64,000 nucleotides of DNA from contig JAMZEJ010000005.1 in the NCBI GenBank assembly GCA_024508355.1, forward strand, positions 1 to 64,000, written 5' to 3'. Of the stretch, positions 49,097-58,191 are shown piece by piece; positions within the stretch are counted from its first letter, which is position 1; each line of letters starts with the position of its first letter. The position numbers were made by a program, and so were the translations under genes. Below the pieces are notes generated by a model. It ran no database searches, was not told the DNA's origin, and was given only the letters and a program-made list of their open reading frames with translations. The DNA comes from Rhizosaccharibacter radicis. Lineage in GTDB: Bacteria; Pseudomonadota; Alphaproteobacteria; Acetobacterales; Acetobacteraceae.

Positions 49097-50764
49097 TCAG
49101 TTGCGGAAGCGCTCCGCCGTGGCGAGCAGCTGGCGCGACAGATCGCCGAGCGAGCCGGCGGCGCCTTCGAGCTGACGGGTGCCGGCCGCGGTCTGCTGGC
49201 TGGCCTGCCGGATGTTCTGCAGCGCCACCATCACCTGCTCGATGCCGAGCTGCTGCTGGTTGGTGGACGCGACGATCTGCTGGAAGGTCTGCACCGCTTC
49301 CTGGATACCCCCGGCCATCTCGGCGAACACGCGCTGCGCGGTGTCGGTGCGGTCGCGGCCCGTCGCCACCCGCTTCACGCTTTCCTCCGTCAGCATCACC
49401 GACGTGTTGATGCCCCGCTGGATGTCGCCCAGGATCGAGCGGACCTGTCCGGTCGCGTCCTTGGCCTGATCGGCCAGCGACTTCATCTCCGCCGCCACCA
49501 CCGCGAAGGAACGGCCGTTCTCGCCGGCCGACGCCGCCTCGATCGCGGCGTTCAAGGCGAGCAGGTGCGTGCGCTCCGAGATGTCGTTGACGGTGGCGAT
49601 GATCTCGCCGATCGCCTGCGTCTTCTCGCTCAGCGCCACGATGTTGGCGGCCACCGCCTCGCCCTGGCTGTGGATCAGCTCCATCGCCCGCGCGGTGTCC
49701 TGCACCGCGCCCAGGCCGGACGTGCTCGCCGCCACCGCGGCCTCGCCGTTCTCGATCACCTCCTGCGCCCGGCGGCTGATCTGGGTGCCCGAGTGGGTGA
49801 TCTCGTCCACGGTGGCGGCCGTCTGCTGCACGGCCGCGAGCTGCTCCTCGACGCTTGCGGCCTGCTCCTGCGCGGAGGCGCGGATCTCAGCGACGGACGC
49901 GTTGAGCTCCACGGTGGCCTCGCGGTTCTGCACGGCGATGGCGCGCAGCCCGTCCACCATCGCGTTCACGCTGCGGGCCAGCCGGGCCATCTCGTTCGGC
50001 CCGTCGGCCGGGGCCCGTACCGACAGATCGCCGCCGCCGATCCGTTCCAGCGCGTCCTGCAGATGAAACAGCGACCTGTCGATGGTGCGCCGGATCAGCC
50101 ACGTCCCGCCCAGCCCCACCAGCACCGCCAGCAGGATGCCGATGGCGATGGAGGTCCGGCCCTCCTCGTAGACCCGGCCCACCCGGCGGGTGCCGGCCTC
50201 CACGCTGCCCGACAACAGCCGGTCGGCCTCGGCCGTCAGGCTCTCGAACCCTGCTTCCTGCTGCCGGAGCGCCGGTTCCGCCGCTAGGGCGGCCGCGATG
50301 TCGCCGGCGCGGATGGCGGCGAACTGCGCCCGGGTATCGCGGTTCAGCTGAGCCAGCCGGTCTTCAGCCTGCACGCCCAGCGACAGGATGCCGGTCCACG
50401 AGCCCCGCCGCTCCGCATCCACCGCCGTTCCGGCGTATAGCCCGATCACGTCCCTCATCCTGGCGATCGCCTGCGACGCGGCGGTCGAATCGTGCTCCCA
50501 GGTGGCGATCCCGGCATCGGGCTTCGCGCCGCCGCCCTCGGTCCGGTTCAAAACCGCGTTCAACACCCGGCTGCGGTCCAGCGCCATCACCACCTGGCCG
50601 TCATGCATGGCATTGAGGTCGCGAAACGCCGCGATGTCGCGCGACACGACCTTCTCGTTGACGTCGCGGATCTCGCCGATCGCCCCCAGCGCATAGATGC
50701 CCAGCGCCACCATCAGGAGGGCGCTGAGCGCGAAGCCGAGCAGGACGCGCAGGGAGATCGACAT
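49097..50764 (-). CDS. Methyl-accepting chemoreceptor
   Basis: The 555-residue protein has a membrane helix at about 5-28, a periplasmic domain of about 180 residues of the four-helix-bundle type, a second membrane helix near 212-235, a HAMP domain and a signalling domain with the hairpin tip ERTHLLALNAAIEAA. No CheR-binding pentapeptide is at the C-terminus, which ends in AERFRN. The ligand is unknown. The start is 3 bases from the preceding cheW stop, so it belongs to the same operon. Confidence 0.93.
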   Translation of the reverse strand: MSISLRVLLGFALSALLMVALGIYALGAIGEIRDVNEKVVSRDIAAFRDLNAMHDGQVVMALDRSRVLNAVLNRTEGGGAKPDAGIATWEHDSTAASQAIARMRDVIGLYAGTAVDAERRGSWTGILSLGVQAEDRLAQLNRDTRAQFAAIRAGDIAAALAAEPALRQQEAGFESLTAEADRLLSGSVEAGTRRVGRVYEEGRTSIAIGILLAVLVGLGGTWLIRRTIDRSLFHLQDALERIGGGDLSVRAPADGPNEMARLARSVNAMVDGLRAIAVQNREATVELNASVAEIRASAQEQAASVEEQLAAVQQTAATVDEITHSGTQISRRAQEVIENGEAAVAASTSGLGAVQDTARAMELIHSQGEAVAANIVALSEKTQAIGEIIATVNDISERTHLLALNAAIEAASAGENGRSFAVVAAEMKSLADQAKDATGQVRSILGDIQRGINTSVMLTEESVKRVATGRDRTDTAQRVFAEMAGGIQEAVQTFQQIVASTNQQQLGIEQVMVALQNIRQASQQTAAGTRQLEGAAGSLGDLSRQLLATAERFRN

Positions 50765-50766
50765 GG

Positions 50767-51480
50767 TCAGCCTGTGGCTCCAACGGGCCCCTGGGGCGGG
50801 GCGGTAAGCGGGGCGGAAAGCGCGTCGGCGGCGGGATCGCCGCGCAGCGCATCGAAAAGCTCGGGTCCGGGCAGCGTCACCAGGCGATCCTCATCGTCCA
50901 GGGCGGCCCCTTGCGGCTGTCCGGGGCTCGTGTCCGGTGCGGGCTCCGCCAACGGCCGCAGCGCCTGCAACCCGATCACCGCGTCCGCCCTCAGCGCCGT
51001 GCGGCCGATCGAACCGTGCCGGTGCAGCAGGATCATGCTGCCCTGCGTCCCGGCCGCTTCGCCGTCTTCCGGCGGTGGCACGGACGGATCGCCCAGCAGC
51101 ACCGCGAGCTCGAACAGGCTCCCCACCTGACCCTCATGACCGAACAGGCCGAGCAGGGCACGGCCGCCGCTTCCCCGCCTGTCGCCCAGACCGGGAAACA
51201 GCGGCCACCACCGGGCGGGACGCACGCCCGCCACCAACGCGGGATCGAGGCCTACCAGATGGCTTCCGGCGACGCACAGCAAACGGGGAGGTAGCCGCCG
51301 CACGGGGGAGGACAGCCCCCGCCGGGCCAGATTGGCCGCGCGCTCGGCCAGCAGCCGGTCACGGCGGGCCGCCGACAACGCTTCCTCGGCGCCCGGGCCG
51401 ACAACCGCCTCGCGTCCCGTCACGACGCGCCGCTCCCGGCGGTGGCGCCCGCGCCGGAGAAGCGCTTCCGACCGGCGCAC
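50767..51480 (-). CDS. cheW: CheW-like coupling protein with N-terminal extension
   Basis: The C-terminal 140 residues form a CheW-like domain (LCVAGSHLVGLDPALVAGV, GLFGHEGQVGSLFELAVLLG, MILLHRHGSIGRTALRADAV). The first 80 residues are arginine-rich and probably helical. No ATG fits; GTG codons at 51480 (GGAGGAAGG upstream) and 51423 (GGGAG upstream) are the main choices, giving 237 or 218 residues. It links receptor and CheA. Confidence 0.75.
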   Translation of the reverse strand: MRRSEALLRRGRHRRERRVVTGREAVVGPGAEEALSAARRDRLLAERAANLARRGLSSPVRRLPPRLLCVAGSHLVGLDPALVAGVRPARWWPLFPGLGDRRGSGGRALLGLFGHEGQVGSLFELAVLLGDPSVPPPEDGEAAGTQGSMILLHRHGSIGRTALRADAVIGLQALRPLAEPAPDTSPGQPQGAALDDEDRLVTLPGPELFDALRGDPAADALSAPLTAPPQGPVGATG

Positions 51481-51532
51481 GTTCTCGGCGGCCCTTCCTC
51501 CGGGCAGGGCGGGATCGTCACGGGGCGGCCCA

Positions 51533-52984
51533 TCAGGGCACGTCCTCGCGGCCCGACAGCCAGTCGAACCCCGCCAGTGCCGCCAGTTTCTCCCCGGTGA
51601 TCCGGCCGCCACCGGGCACCGGCTCGTCCGGCGGCAAGGCCCGTGCGAGGCGCCCCGCCTCCGCGAACGCCCGCCGCGCCGCGCCGACGCGGTTCTGGTC
51701 GGCCAGCAGCAGCCCGAGATGGTAGTGCGCCATCGCGAAACGATTACAAAGATAAAGCGCGCGCCGGAAGGCCGCCTCCGCCTCGGCGGCGCGATCCATC
51801 GCGGCGTGCAGCAGCCCGGCCTCCATATGCAGCGCGGCATCCAGCGGCGCCGCCGCGAGCGCGTTCCCGCACAGCGTCCACGCCTCGTCCAGCCGGCCCT
51901 GGTCCGCGACGGCCCGCACCGCATCGGCCGCTTCCAAGGCGGGGAGAATGACGGAAAGGCTGGCCGGCGATGGCGGGGCCGCCCTCGCCCCGGCCGTGCG
52001 GCCAGACGGGACAGGCGGAAGGACGGCGCCGGGCGACGGCCGCCGGGCCCCGGCGGACGCGGGGGCTCGAAGCACTGCCGTTCCGGCAGGTTCCACCGCC
52101 GCCGGCCCCGGCCCGCGCGACGCGAGCGGATCGGGCGCGGCGTTCTGGAGTGCCCGGCGGTACAACAGGGTGCCGGCGAGCGTGACCGGCCGCAGGGCGC
52201 TGGACGTGGTCAACCCCGCTTCCGCATGGCCCAGCAGCAGCCAGCCATCGGGCTGCAGCCGGGCCGCCAGCGCGTCCACCAGCCGTCCCGACATGTCGGG
52301 ACGGAAATAGATCAGCACGTTGCGGCACAGGATCAGATCGTAGTCGCTGAGCTGCAGCGGCGCGGCGCCTTCCAGCAGCGACAACAGGTTCAGCCGTTCG
52401 AACCGCACGCCGCCCCGGAAGCGCGGCTTGATCGTCCAACGCCGCCCGTCCGCGCCGGGCAGGAAATCCTGCCTGCGTTCGGCCTCCCCCAGCGACCGGA
52501 GCGACCAGTCGCCGTACTCGCCGCGCCGCGCCGCCGACAAGGCGTCCTCGTTGATGTCGGATCCGAGGATGTTGATCGTCCAGTCCGGCCGGTCGGCACC
52601 CAGCAGCCGGTCCAGCAGGATGGCAATCGAATAGGGCTCCGCCCCCGTGGAGCAGCCGGCGCTCCAGATGCGCAGCCGCTTCTGCGCCGCGCGGGCCGCG
52701 ATCAGTGCTGGCAACACGTGCTGTTCCAGAGCCGCGAACTGCTCGGCGAAACGGAAGAAGAAGGTTTCGCCGACGGTGATCTCCGCCTCGAGCCGCCGCC
52801 ATTCCTTGGGGCCGGACGCCGGATCCTCCAGCAGCAGCAGATATTCCGGCAGATCCAGCGCCAGCGCCGTGGCGCGGCGACGCAGCCGGTCCAGCAGCAG
52901 CGCGTCCTTGTCCTCGTAGTAGTGGTGCAGCGTGCGCTCGATCACCAGGGCCTTGAGGCGACCGAACGCGTCCTCAGCCGGCAT
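51533..52984 (-). CDS. cheR: Chemoreceptor methyltransferase CheR with TPR domain
   Basis: CheR methylates receptor glutamates with S-adenosylmethionine. The 483-residue protein has the CheR segments ITVGETFFFRFAEQF, the SAM site WSAGCSTGAEPYS and LCRNVLIYF. A proline-rich linker leads to a C-terminal TPR domain (from about 365: AWTLCGNALAAAPLDAALHMEAGLL). CheR-TPR fusions are typical of WspC and FrzF, which bind receptors without the pentapeptide tether, as is the case for the receptor here. The start overlaps the upstream cheW by 11 bases. Confidence 0.93.
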   Translation of the reverse strand: MPAEDAFGRLKALVIERTLHHYYEDKDALLLDRLRRRATALALDLPEYLLLLEDPASGPKEWRRLEAEITVGETFFFRFAEQFAALEQHVLPALIAARAAQKRLRIWSAGCSTGAEPYSIAILLDRLLGADRPDWTINILGSDINEDALSAARRGEYGDWSLRSLGEAERRQDFLPGADGRRWTIKPRFRGGVRFERLNLLSLLEGAAPLQLSDYDLILCRNVLIYFRPDMSGRLVDALAARLQPDGWLLLGHAEAGLTTSSALRPVTLAGTLLYRRALQNAAPDPLASRGPGPAAVEPAGTAVLRAPASAGARRPSPGAVLPPVPSGRTAGARAAPPSPASLSVILPALEAADAVRAVADQGRLDEAWTLCGNALAAAPLDAALHMEAGLLHAAMDRAAEAEAAFRRALYLCNRFAMAHYHLGLLLADQNRVGAARRAFAEAGRLARALPPDEPVPGGGRITGEKLAALAGFDWLSGREDVP

Positions 52985-53576
52985 CGGTGCCCGCGCCGCC
53001 CGCGGCCGGCACATCGTCCTCCCATTCGGAGCGGCGCCTTTCCGCGTCCCTGCGCAGCACCGCCAGCCGTTCGCGTTCCTCGGCGGCCAGCAAGCGCGAG
53101 GCCCGCAGCAGCCGGACCGGTCCCTCCGGAAGCAGCCGCCACTCGTCCCCGCCGGGATGCCCGGACGACGCGTCAGCGGCCGTGCCGCCAGGCGGCATCG
53201 ATCCTTCCGACATGTCGTCCGTGGCGCCATGCGCGGCCTCCTGCGAGGCCAGAACGTCACGCCCGTCCCCTAGCGCCGAGCTGTCATCCGGCCACTCGGC
53301 CAGCCCCGTCACCCGGTCCACCAGAAGGGCGATGTTTCCAGCGAGAATCAGATGGCGATACACGCCGTCGGCATCCTCCGGTGTCGGCAGGCCCAGCAGC
53401 GAGCCCAGCGCCAGCACCGGCACCACGTCTCCCCCCAGGGAAAAGAAGCCGGCCACGTGCGGGCTGGTCCCGGCGCGCCGCCAGAGCCGCGGCAGCGGCA
53501 GGCATTCCGACACTTCCGCCACGGGAAGCGCGAAGCACTGGCCGGCCAGCGTGAACAGGAGAACGGGCTCCGGCAT
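52974..53576 (-). CDS. cheW: CheW-like coupling protein, first gene of the chemosensory operon
   Basis: The 200-residue protein starts MPEPVLLFTLAGQCFALPVAEV, a clear CheW start, with the domain running to about residue 115. The rest is an acidic insert and a charged, probably helical tail (RLLAAEERERLAVLRRDAERRR). The position equals WspD-type genes. The promoter of the operon should lie in the 400 bases upstream. Confidence 0.85.
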   Translation of the reverse strand: MPEPVLLFTLAGQCFALPVAEVSECLPLPRLWRRAGTSPHVAGFFSLGGDVVPVLALGSLLGLPTPEDADGVYRHLILAGNIALLVDRVTGLAEWPDDSSALGDGRDVLASQEAAHGATDDMSEGSMPPGGTAADASSGHPGGDEWRLLPEGPVRLLRASRLLAAEERERLAVLRRDAERRRSEWEDDVPAAGGAGTDAG

Positions 53577-53976
53577 CGCGCGGTGATGAACCGTTCCCCG
53601 CACGACGGTCAAGCGACGGCGGCTTCCGGCGCCTCCTTTCGCGAGGGTTCGCCCGGCAGCCGGCCCGGACCCCCAAGAACGGTGGATCTCGCGCGCGCAC
53701 TAGGGCCGCGCGCACTGGGGCCGGACGGCCGCTCGTCCCGCCGCCGCCTCATGGCCGGAGCACGCCGATCCTCCGATGTCCGCCCCGGCGGGGTCGGGAG
53801 GTGGCGCGCCCCGCGACCGGTCGGCCTCGCCGGACCGGACTGAGGCGGCAACGGCCTCGCCGCGCGCGTGCCCGGCGTCGGCCGCTCACCGAACGGAACG
53901 CCCCCGCTCCCGGAACGACCCGCCCTGGCCCTGCCGGGCGCGGCAGGCTAGCGTCCGGCCCAGCCCCACATCACCG
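53577..53976. other. Divergent promoter region, 400 bases
   Basis: This stretch separates the chemosensory operon from the oprB gene and should hold both promoters. I see no confident promoter motif. It has a two-copy 15-bp repeat at 53692-53721. An open frame upstream of oprB is in phase with it, but is arginine- and proline-rich and comes before a clear signal peptide, so it is not accepted. Confidence 0.5.
53692..53721. repeat. Two-copy 15-bp tandem repeat
   Basis: CGCGCGCACTAGGGC is followed at once by the same 15 bases with one A-to-G change. Role unknown. Confidence 0.7.
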
Positions 53977-55452
53977 ATGTTCCTGATGATCCGCTTTCCC
54001 GACCCGAAGCGCGACGTGCTGCTGCTGTTGTCCGCCTGCATGCTGGCGACCGGGGAAGCACGCGCGCAGGAAGGGCAGCCCGGCGTCCAAACCCAGCAGC
54101 AGCCGGCGATCCCGGCCCAGCCGCAGGGCAGCACCGGCATCACCCCCGACGTGACGCCCTCCTCGGAGGCGAACGGCAGCCTGATGGAGCGCAGCAACCT
54201 GCTGGGCGATCCGGGCGGTGTGCGGGCAGCGCTCGCCCGCGCCGGCATCGGCATCGCGCTGCAGGAAACCAGCGAGGTGCTGGGCAACAGCAGCGGCGGT
54301 TCGCACCGGGGCGCGATCTACGAGGGGCTGACCGCGGCCACCCTGACGATCGACACCAGCAAGCTGTTCGGCCTGGCGGGCGGCACGGTGAACATCAGCG
54401 CCTATCAGGTGCACGGGCGCGGCCTGACCGCAAACAATATCGGCAATCTCGACGCGGTGAGTTCGCTCGAGGCCGACCGATCGCTCCGGCTGTTCGAGCT
54501 CTGGTACGAGCAGTCCCTGTTCGACGGCCACGCGTCGCTGCGAATCGGGAAGCAGGCGGCCGACCAGGAATTCATGATCAGCCTGTACGGCTCGCTGTTC
54601 ATCAGCTCGCAGTTCGGCTGGCCGCCGCTTCCCAGCCTGGATCTTCCGGGAGGCGCCAATGCCTACCCACTGGCGACGCCCGGCGTGCGGCTCGCGCTGC
54701 ATCCGACAGACGACCTGACCATCCTGACCGCGCTCTACAACGGCGCCCCGGCCGGTCGCAGCAACGCCGATCCGCAGGCGCTGGACGGTGGCGGCACCCG
54801 CTTCGACGTCGATGACGGCGCCTTCGTGATCACCGAGGTGCAGTACGCGATCAACCACGGCGACAACGCGCACGGCCTTCCCGGCATCTACCGCGTCGGC
54901 GGCTACTACAATTCCAACGCCGTGCCGGATCAGCGCTTCGACAACGCCGGCCGCTCGCTGGCCGATCCGGCCAGCAACGGAACCCCGCTGCTGCATCGCC
55001 GGGACTGGGGGATCTACGCGATCTTCGATCAGCTCCTGCTGCACGGAAGCACGCCGTCGGGCGGCCTCGGCGCGTTCGGCCGCTTCATGGGCACCCGCGG
55101 CGACCGCAACCTCGCGTCCGTTTACGTGGAAGGCGGTCTGACCTGGCGCGGCATCGCGGCATCCCGCCCTGACGACACCCTGGGCGTCGCCGCCGGCTTC
55201 ACGCGCATCGGCGGCCAGGCCCGGGCGCTGGACCGGGACGCGCAGCGCTTCTCGGACGCGCTGCATCCGCTGCGGGATGGGGAAACCGACATCGAGCTGA
55301 CCTATCAGGCCCAGATCACGCCCTGGCTCGCGGTGCAGCCTGACTTCCAGTACGTGATCCATCCCGGCGGCAGGATCGCCGACTCGGTGCATCCGACCCA
55401 CATCCTGGGGGACGCCGCGGTGGAAGGGCTGCGGATCGCCGTCACGTTCTGA
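53977..55452 (+). CDS. OprB family carbohydrate porin
   Basis: The 491-residue outer-membrane protein has a signal peptide (cleavage near ARA-QE), a Gln/Pro-rich segment, then the OprB barrel (YEGLTAATLTIDTSKL, ELWYEQSLFDGHASLRIGKQ, TPGVRLALHPTDDLTILTALYNG) and ends in VTF. OprB porins let sugars and related solutes pass. Acetic acid bacteria usually have many copies. The start at 53977 is chosen because it begins the signal peptide. Confidence 0.92.
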   Translation: MFLMIRFPDPKRDVLLLLSACMLATGEARAQEGQPGVQTQQQPAIPAQPQGSTGITPDVTPSSEANGSLMERSNLLGDPGGVRAALARAGIGIALQETSEVLGNSSGGSHRGAIYEGLTAATLTIDTSKLFGLAGGTVNISAYQVHGRGLTANNIGNLDAVSSLEADRSLRLFELWYEQSLFDGHASLRIGKQAADQEFMISLYGSLFISSQFGWPPLPSLDLPGGANAYPLATPGVRLALHPTDDLTILTALYNGAPAGRSNADPQALDGGGTRFDVDDGAFVITEVQYAINHGDNAHGLPGIYRVGGYYNSNAVPDQRFDNAGRSLADPASNGTPLLHRRDWGIYAIFDQLLLHGSTPSGGLGAFGRFMGTRGDRNLASVYVEGGLTWRGIAASRPDDTLGVAAGFTRIGGQARALDRDAQRFSDALHPLRDGETDIELTYQAQITPWLAVQPDFQYVIHPGGRIADSVHPTHILGDAAVEGLRIAVTF

Positions 55453-55692
55453 GGCTGCCGCCCGGGACCATGGCCCGGACCGGAAGCCACTCCCGCTCCC
55501 GCCGTCCGGCTTCGGCGCCATTCACGGTTTCGGACCCTGGACGACGCCTCGCCGCCCAGGCCGCCGTTCCGCCGTGCTCCGGACATCCTCCCGTGACACA
55601 ATGGTCGGCGCGGCGGCTGCCGCCAGCCCGGCGCGGCGGGCACGCGCGGTGTGGATCGCGGAGCGCCGCACTGCGGATACCGACGCGGAGAC

Positions 55693-56952
55693 TTACGGAA
55701 ACAGGCCGCGCGTCTGCTTCGCGCGCTGCACCTTCTCCACGCCGATCGCCATGGCCGCCGTGCGCTGCGACACCTTGTCCCGCGCCGCCCGGCTGGTGAC
55801 CTGCTCGAAGGAACGGTCGAGGATGTGCATGAGCCGGCGGTTCACCTCGTCCTCCTCCCAGAACAGCTGCTGCAGGTCCTGCACCCATTCGAAATAGCTG
55901 ACGACCACGCCGCCGGCGTTGCACAGGATGTCGGGCACCACGAACACCTCGTCGCCCCGTTCCGCCAGCACCGCGTCCGCCGCAGGCGTGGTCGGGCCGT
56001 TGGCGCCTTCCGCCAGCACCCGGCACCGCAGCCGGGCGGCCACGCTCTCGTCGATCACCCGTTCCGTGGCGGCCGGCACCAGGATGTCGCACGGCAGCGT
56101 CAGGAACTCCTTGGGGTCCGCCGCCATCTCGCTGGAGAAGCCGGCCAGACCGCCGGTGCGGGCCACGTGACGTTCCAGATCGGCGACCGGCAGGCCCCGC
56201 GGGTCGTGCAGGCAAGCGGTGTGATCGCTGGCCCCCACCACACGGACGCCGCGCCCGGCGAGTTCGAGGGCGCTGATCGATCCCACGTTGCCGAAGCCCT
56301 GCACCACCGCTGTGGCGTTGGTCGGGCGGATGTTCAGCCGCTCGGCCGCCCGCATCGCCAGATGCACCACGCCGCGCCCCGTCGCCTCCCGCCGCCCCAC
56401 CGTGCCGCCGGAAGAAACGGGCTTGCCGGTGACGATCTCGTTCACGGTGGAGCCGTGGTGCACCGAATAGGTGTCCATGAACCACGCCATCACCTGCTCG
56501 TTGGTGCCCATGTCGGGCGCCATGATGTCGATGTGCGGCCCGACGAAGGGGATCATCTCCTGCATGTAGCGGCGCGACAGGGCTTCGAGCTCGCGCACGG
56601 ACAGTTCCAGCGGATTCACCGTCACGCCGCCCTTGGCACCGCCATAAGGCAGCCCAGCCAGCGCGCATTTCCAGCTCATCCACACCGCCAGCGCCGCGAC
56701 CTCGCCGATATCCACGGTGGGCGCGAAGCGGACGCCGCCCTTGGTGGCACCGATGGAAAGATGGTGCTGCACCCGGTAGCCCTGGAACACCGCCATCGAG
56801 CCGTCGTCGCGATGGATAGGGCAACTCACGGCGATCGCACGCTTCGGATAGAGCAGCCGGTCGCGCTCGTCCTCGCGGATGTCGAGATGATCGGCGATGG
56901 TCTGGAACTGCTGCCGCGCCATCTCGAACACCGGACCGGAATAGATCGTCAT
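55693..56952 (-). CDS. Glutamate dehydrogenase, NAD-type (Glu/Leu/Phe/Val dehydrogenase family)
   Basis: The enzyme interconverts glutamate and 2-oxoglutarate plus ammonium. The 419-residue protein has the substrate lysine regions GATKGGVRF and LPYGGAKGG, the aspartate in APDMGT, and the nucleotide-binding GFGNVGS. The size and PYGGAKGGV core fit hexameric catabolic-type GDH. The start MTIYSGPVF at 56952 is preferred over 57000. No regulator is adjacent. Confidence 0.92.
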   Translation of the reverse strand: MTIYSGPVFEMARQQFQTIADHLDIREDERDRLLYPKRAIAVSCPIHRDDGSMAVFQGYRVQHHLSIGATKGGVRFAPTVDIGEVAALAVWMSWKCALAGLPYGGAKGGVTVNPLELSVRELEALSRRYMQEMIPFVGPHIDIMAPDMGTNEQVMAWFMDTYSVHHGSTVNEIVTGKPVSSGGTVGRREATGRGVVHLAMRAAERLNIRPTNATAVVQGFGNVGSISALELAGRGVRVVGASDHTACLHDPRGLPVADLERHVARTGGLAGFSSEMAADPKEFLTLPCDILVPAATERVIDESVAARLRCRVLAEGANGPTTPAADAVLAERGDEVFVVPDILCNAGGVVVSYFEWVQDLQQLFWEEDEVNRRLMHILDRSFEQVTSRAARDKVSQRTAAMAIGVEKVQRAKQTRGLFP

Positions 56953-57133
56953 CTGCCGCCTCGTTCCCTGTGACCGGCCCTGCTCCCGCGCGTGAGCCAC
57001 GCGGGAGGCCCGTCATTGATTGCCTGAGGGAATAGACCCGCCGCGCGGCGGCATGACGGGGGCGCGGGCGCCGGTCTGGGTTGCAGGGAGCGCGCCGGAA
57101 CCCGCGACGCGGGTGATCCGGCGTCCGGACGGG

Positions 57134-58093
57134 TTATCGGCCCACCATCACCGCGACGGGCCCGGGGGCGTCGTCGATGCGCAGCGGCGTGGTGCCGGCC
57201 GGATCCCCATCGGCCTGAGCGGGGAGGTCCTGGTCACCCATCAGCTCCACCCGGTGCGCCCGTTCGATCCGCAGGCCAGGCAGCCGGGGCAGCAGGTTGA
57301 GCGGCAACGCCATGCCCGCCAGCAGCGCCTGGCCGATGCCCCCCTCGGCGAACAGCGCCACGGAGAAGCCCGGCGAATCCGGCACCGCGTCGGGCGCCAG
57401 CCGGTAGGGACCGCCATACAGGCAGCCCTTGCTGACGATCACGCTTCCCGCCGAACGCTCGCGCCCGTCGAGCCGGACATGGATCGCGGCGAACCGGTAG
57501 CGCGGCAGCTCGCGCAGCGTCTGCGCCACATAGGCCCCCCGCCCCAGCGCCCGCTTCACCGGCCCCGACACGTGATGCACCACCTGGGCGTCGAACCCGA
57601 CCCCCAGCATCTGCACGAACAGGCGCTCGCCTCCCGGACCGCTCAGCCGGCCGGGCCAGAGCGTGCGGGTCCGGCCGCCGATCAGGGCCGCCGCGACCGA
57701 GCCCGGATCCGTCGGCAGACGGAGCTCGTGCGCCAGCACGTTGGCGGTGCCGATCGGGATGATGCCGAGCCGGGTCGCACCGGCGCCGAGGCCGTCCGTC
57801 ACCTCCGCCACGGTGCCGTCGCCGCCGGCCGCCACCACGAGTTCCGCACCCCGACGGGCCGCGTCGCGCGCGAGGGCGCGGGCGTGGCCCGCATGGGTGG
57901 TTTCCACCAGCTCCAGCGCCACGCCGTGTCCCACCAGCACGTCCAGCACGCGCCACAACCTGGCGGCGCGACGGCGGCCGGCGGTGGGGTTGTAGATCAC
58001 CAGCATGGGGGCGGGAGCGGCAGGATGGGCACGGAACACCGATCCTGCGCGCCGCGCGGTTCCCGATCCGTGACGCCGAGATGAAGTTCGCAT
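57134..58093 (-). CDS. Diacylglycerol/lipid kinase family protein (YegS-like)
   Basis: The protein has the lipid-kinase glycine loop AAGGDGTVAEV, the N-terminal VIYNPTAGRR and the SKGCLYGGPYRL segment of the DAGK catalytic family. It should phosphorylate a membrane lipid such as diacylglycerol. The length is 319 residues from 58093 or 290 from MLVIYNP at 58006; neither start has a strong ribosome binding site. It is transcribed divergently from the LpxH-like phosphatase, and both may serve envelope lipid synthesis. Confidence 0.88.
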   Translation of the reverse strand: MRTSSRRHGSGTARRAGSVFRAHPAAPAPMLVIYNPTAGRRRAARLWRVLDVLVGHGVALELVETTHAGHARALARDAARRGAELVVAAGGDGTVAEVTDGLGAGATRLGIIPIGTANVLAHELRLPTDPGSVAAALIGGRTRTLWPGRLSGPGGERLFVQMLGVGFDAQVVHHVSGPVKRALGRGAYVAQTLRELPRYRFAAIHVRLDGRERSAGSVIVSKGCLYGGPYRLAPDAVPDSPGFSVALFAEGGIGQALLAGMALPLNLLPRLPGLRIERAHRVELMGDQDLPAQADGDPAGTTPLRIDDAPGPVAVMVGR

Positions 58094-58191
58094 GACAAGG
58101 CGCGCAACCGCTCTTCCGTCATCGAAACATCATCCTGCCGGGCCAAGTTTGCAGATACGCACCGCCATGTTGCCAACGGGGAGTTGGAGCC

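Noticed and set aside
53776..53976. N-terminal extension of the OprB porin
   Set aside because: The open frame before 53977 is Arg/Pro-rich and would place the signal peptide 70 residues inside the protein.
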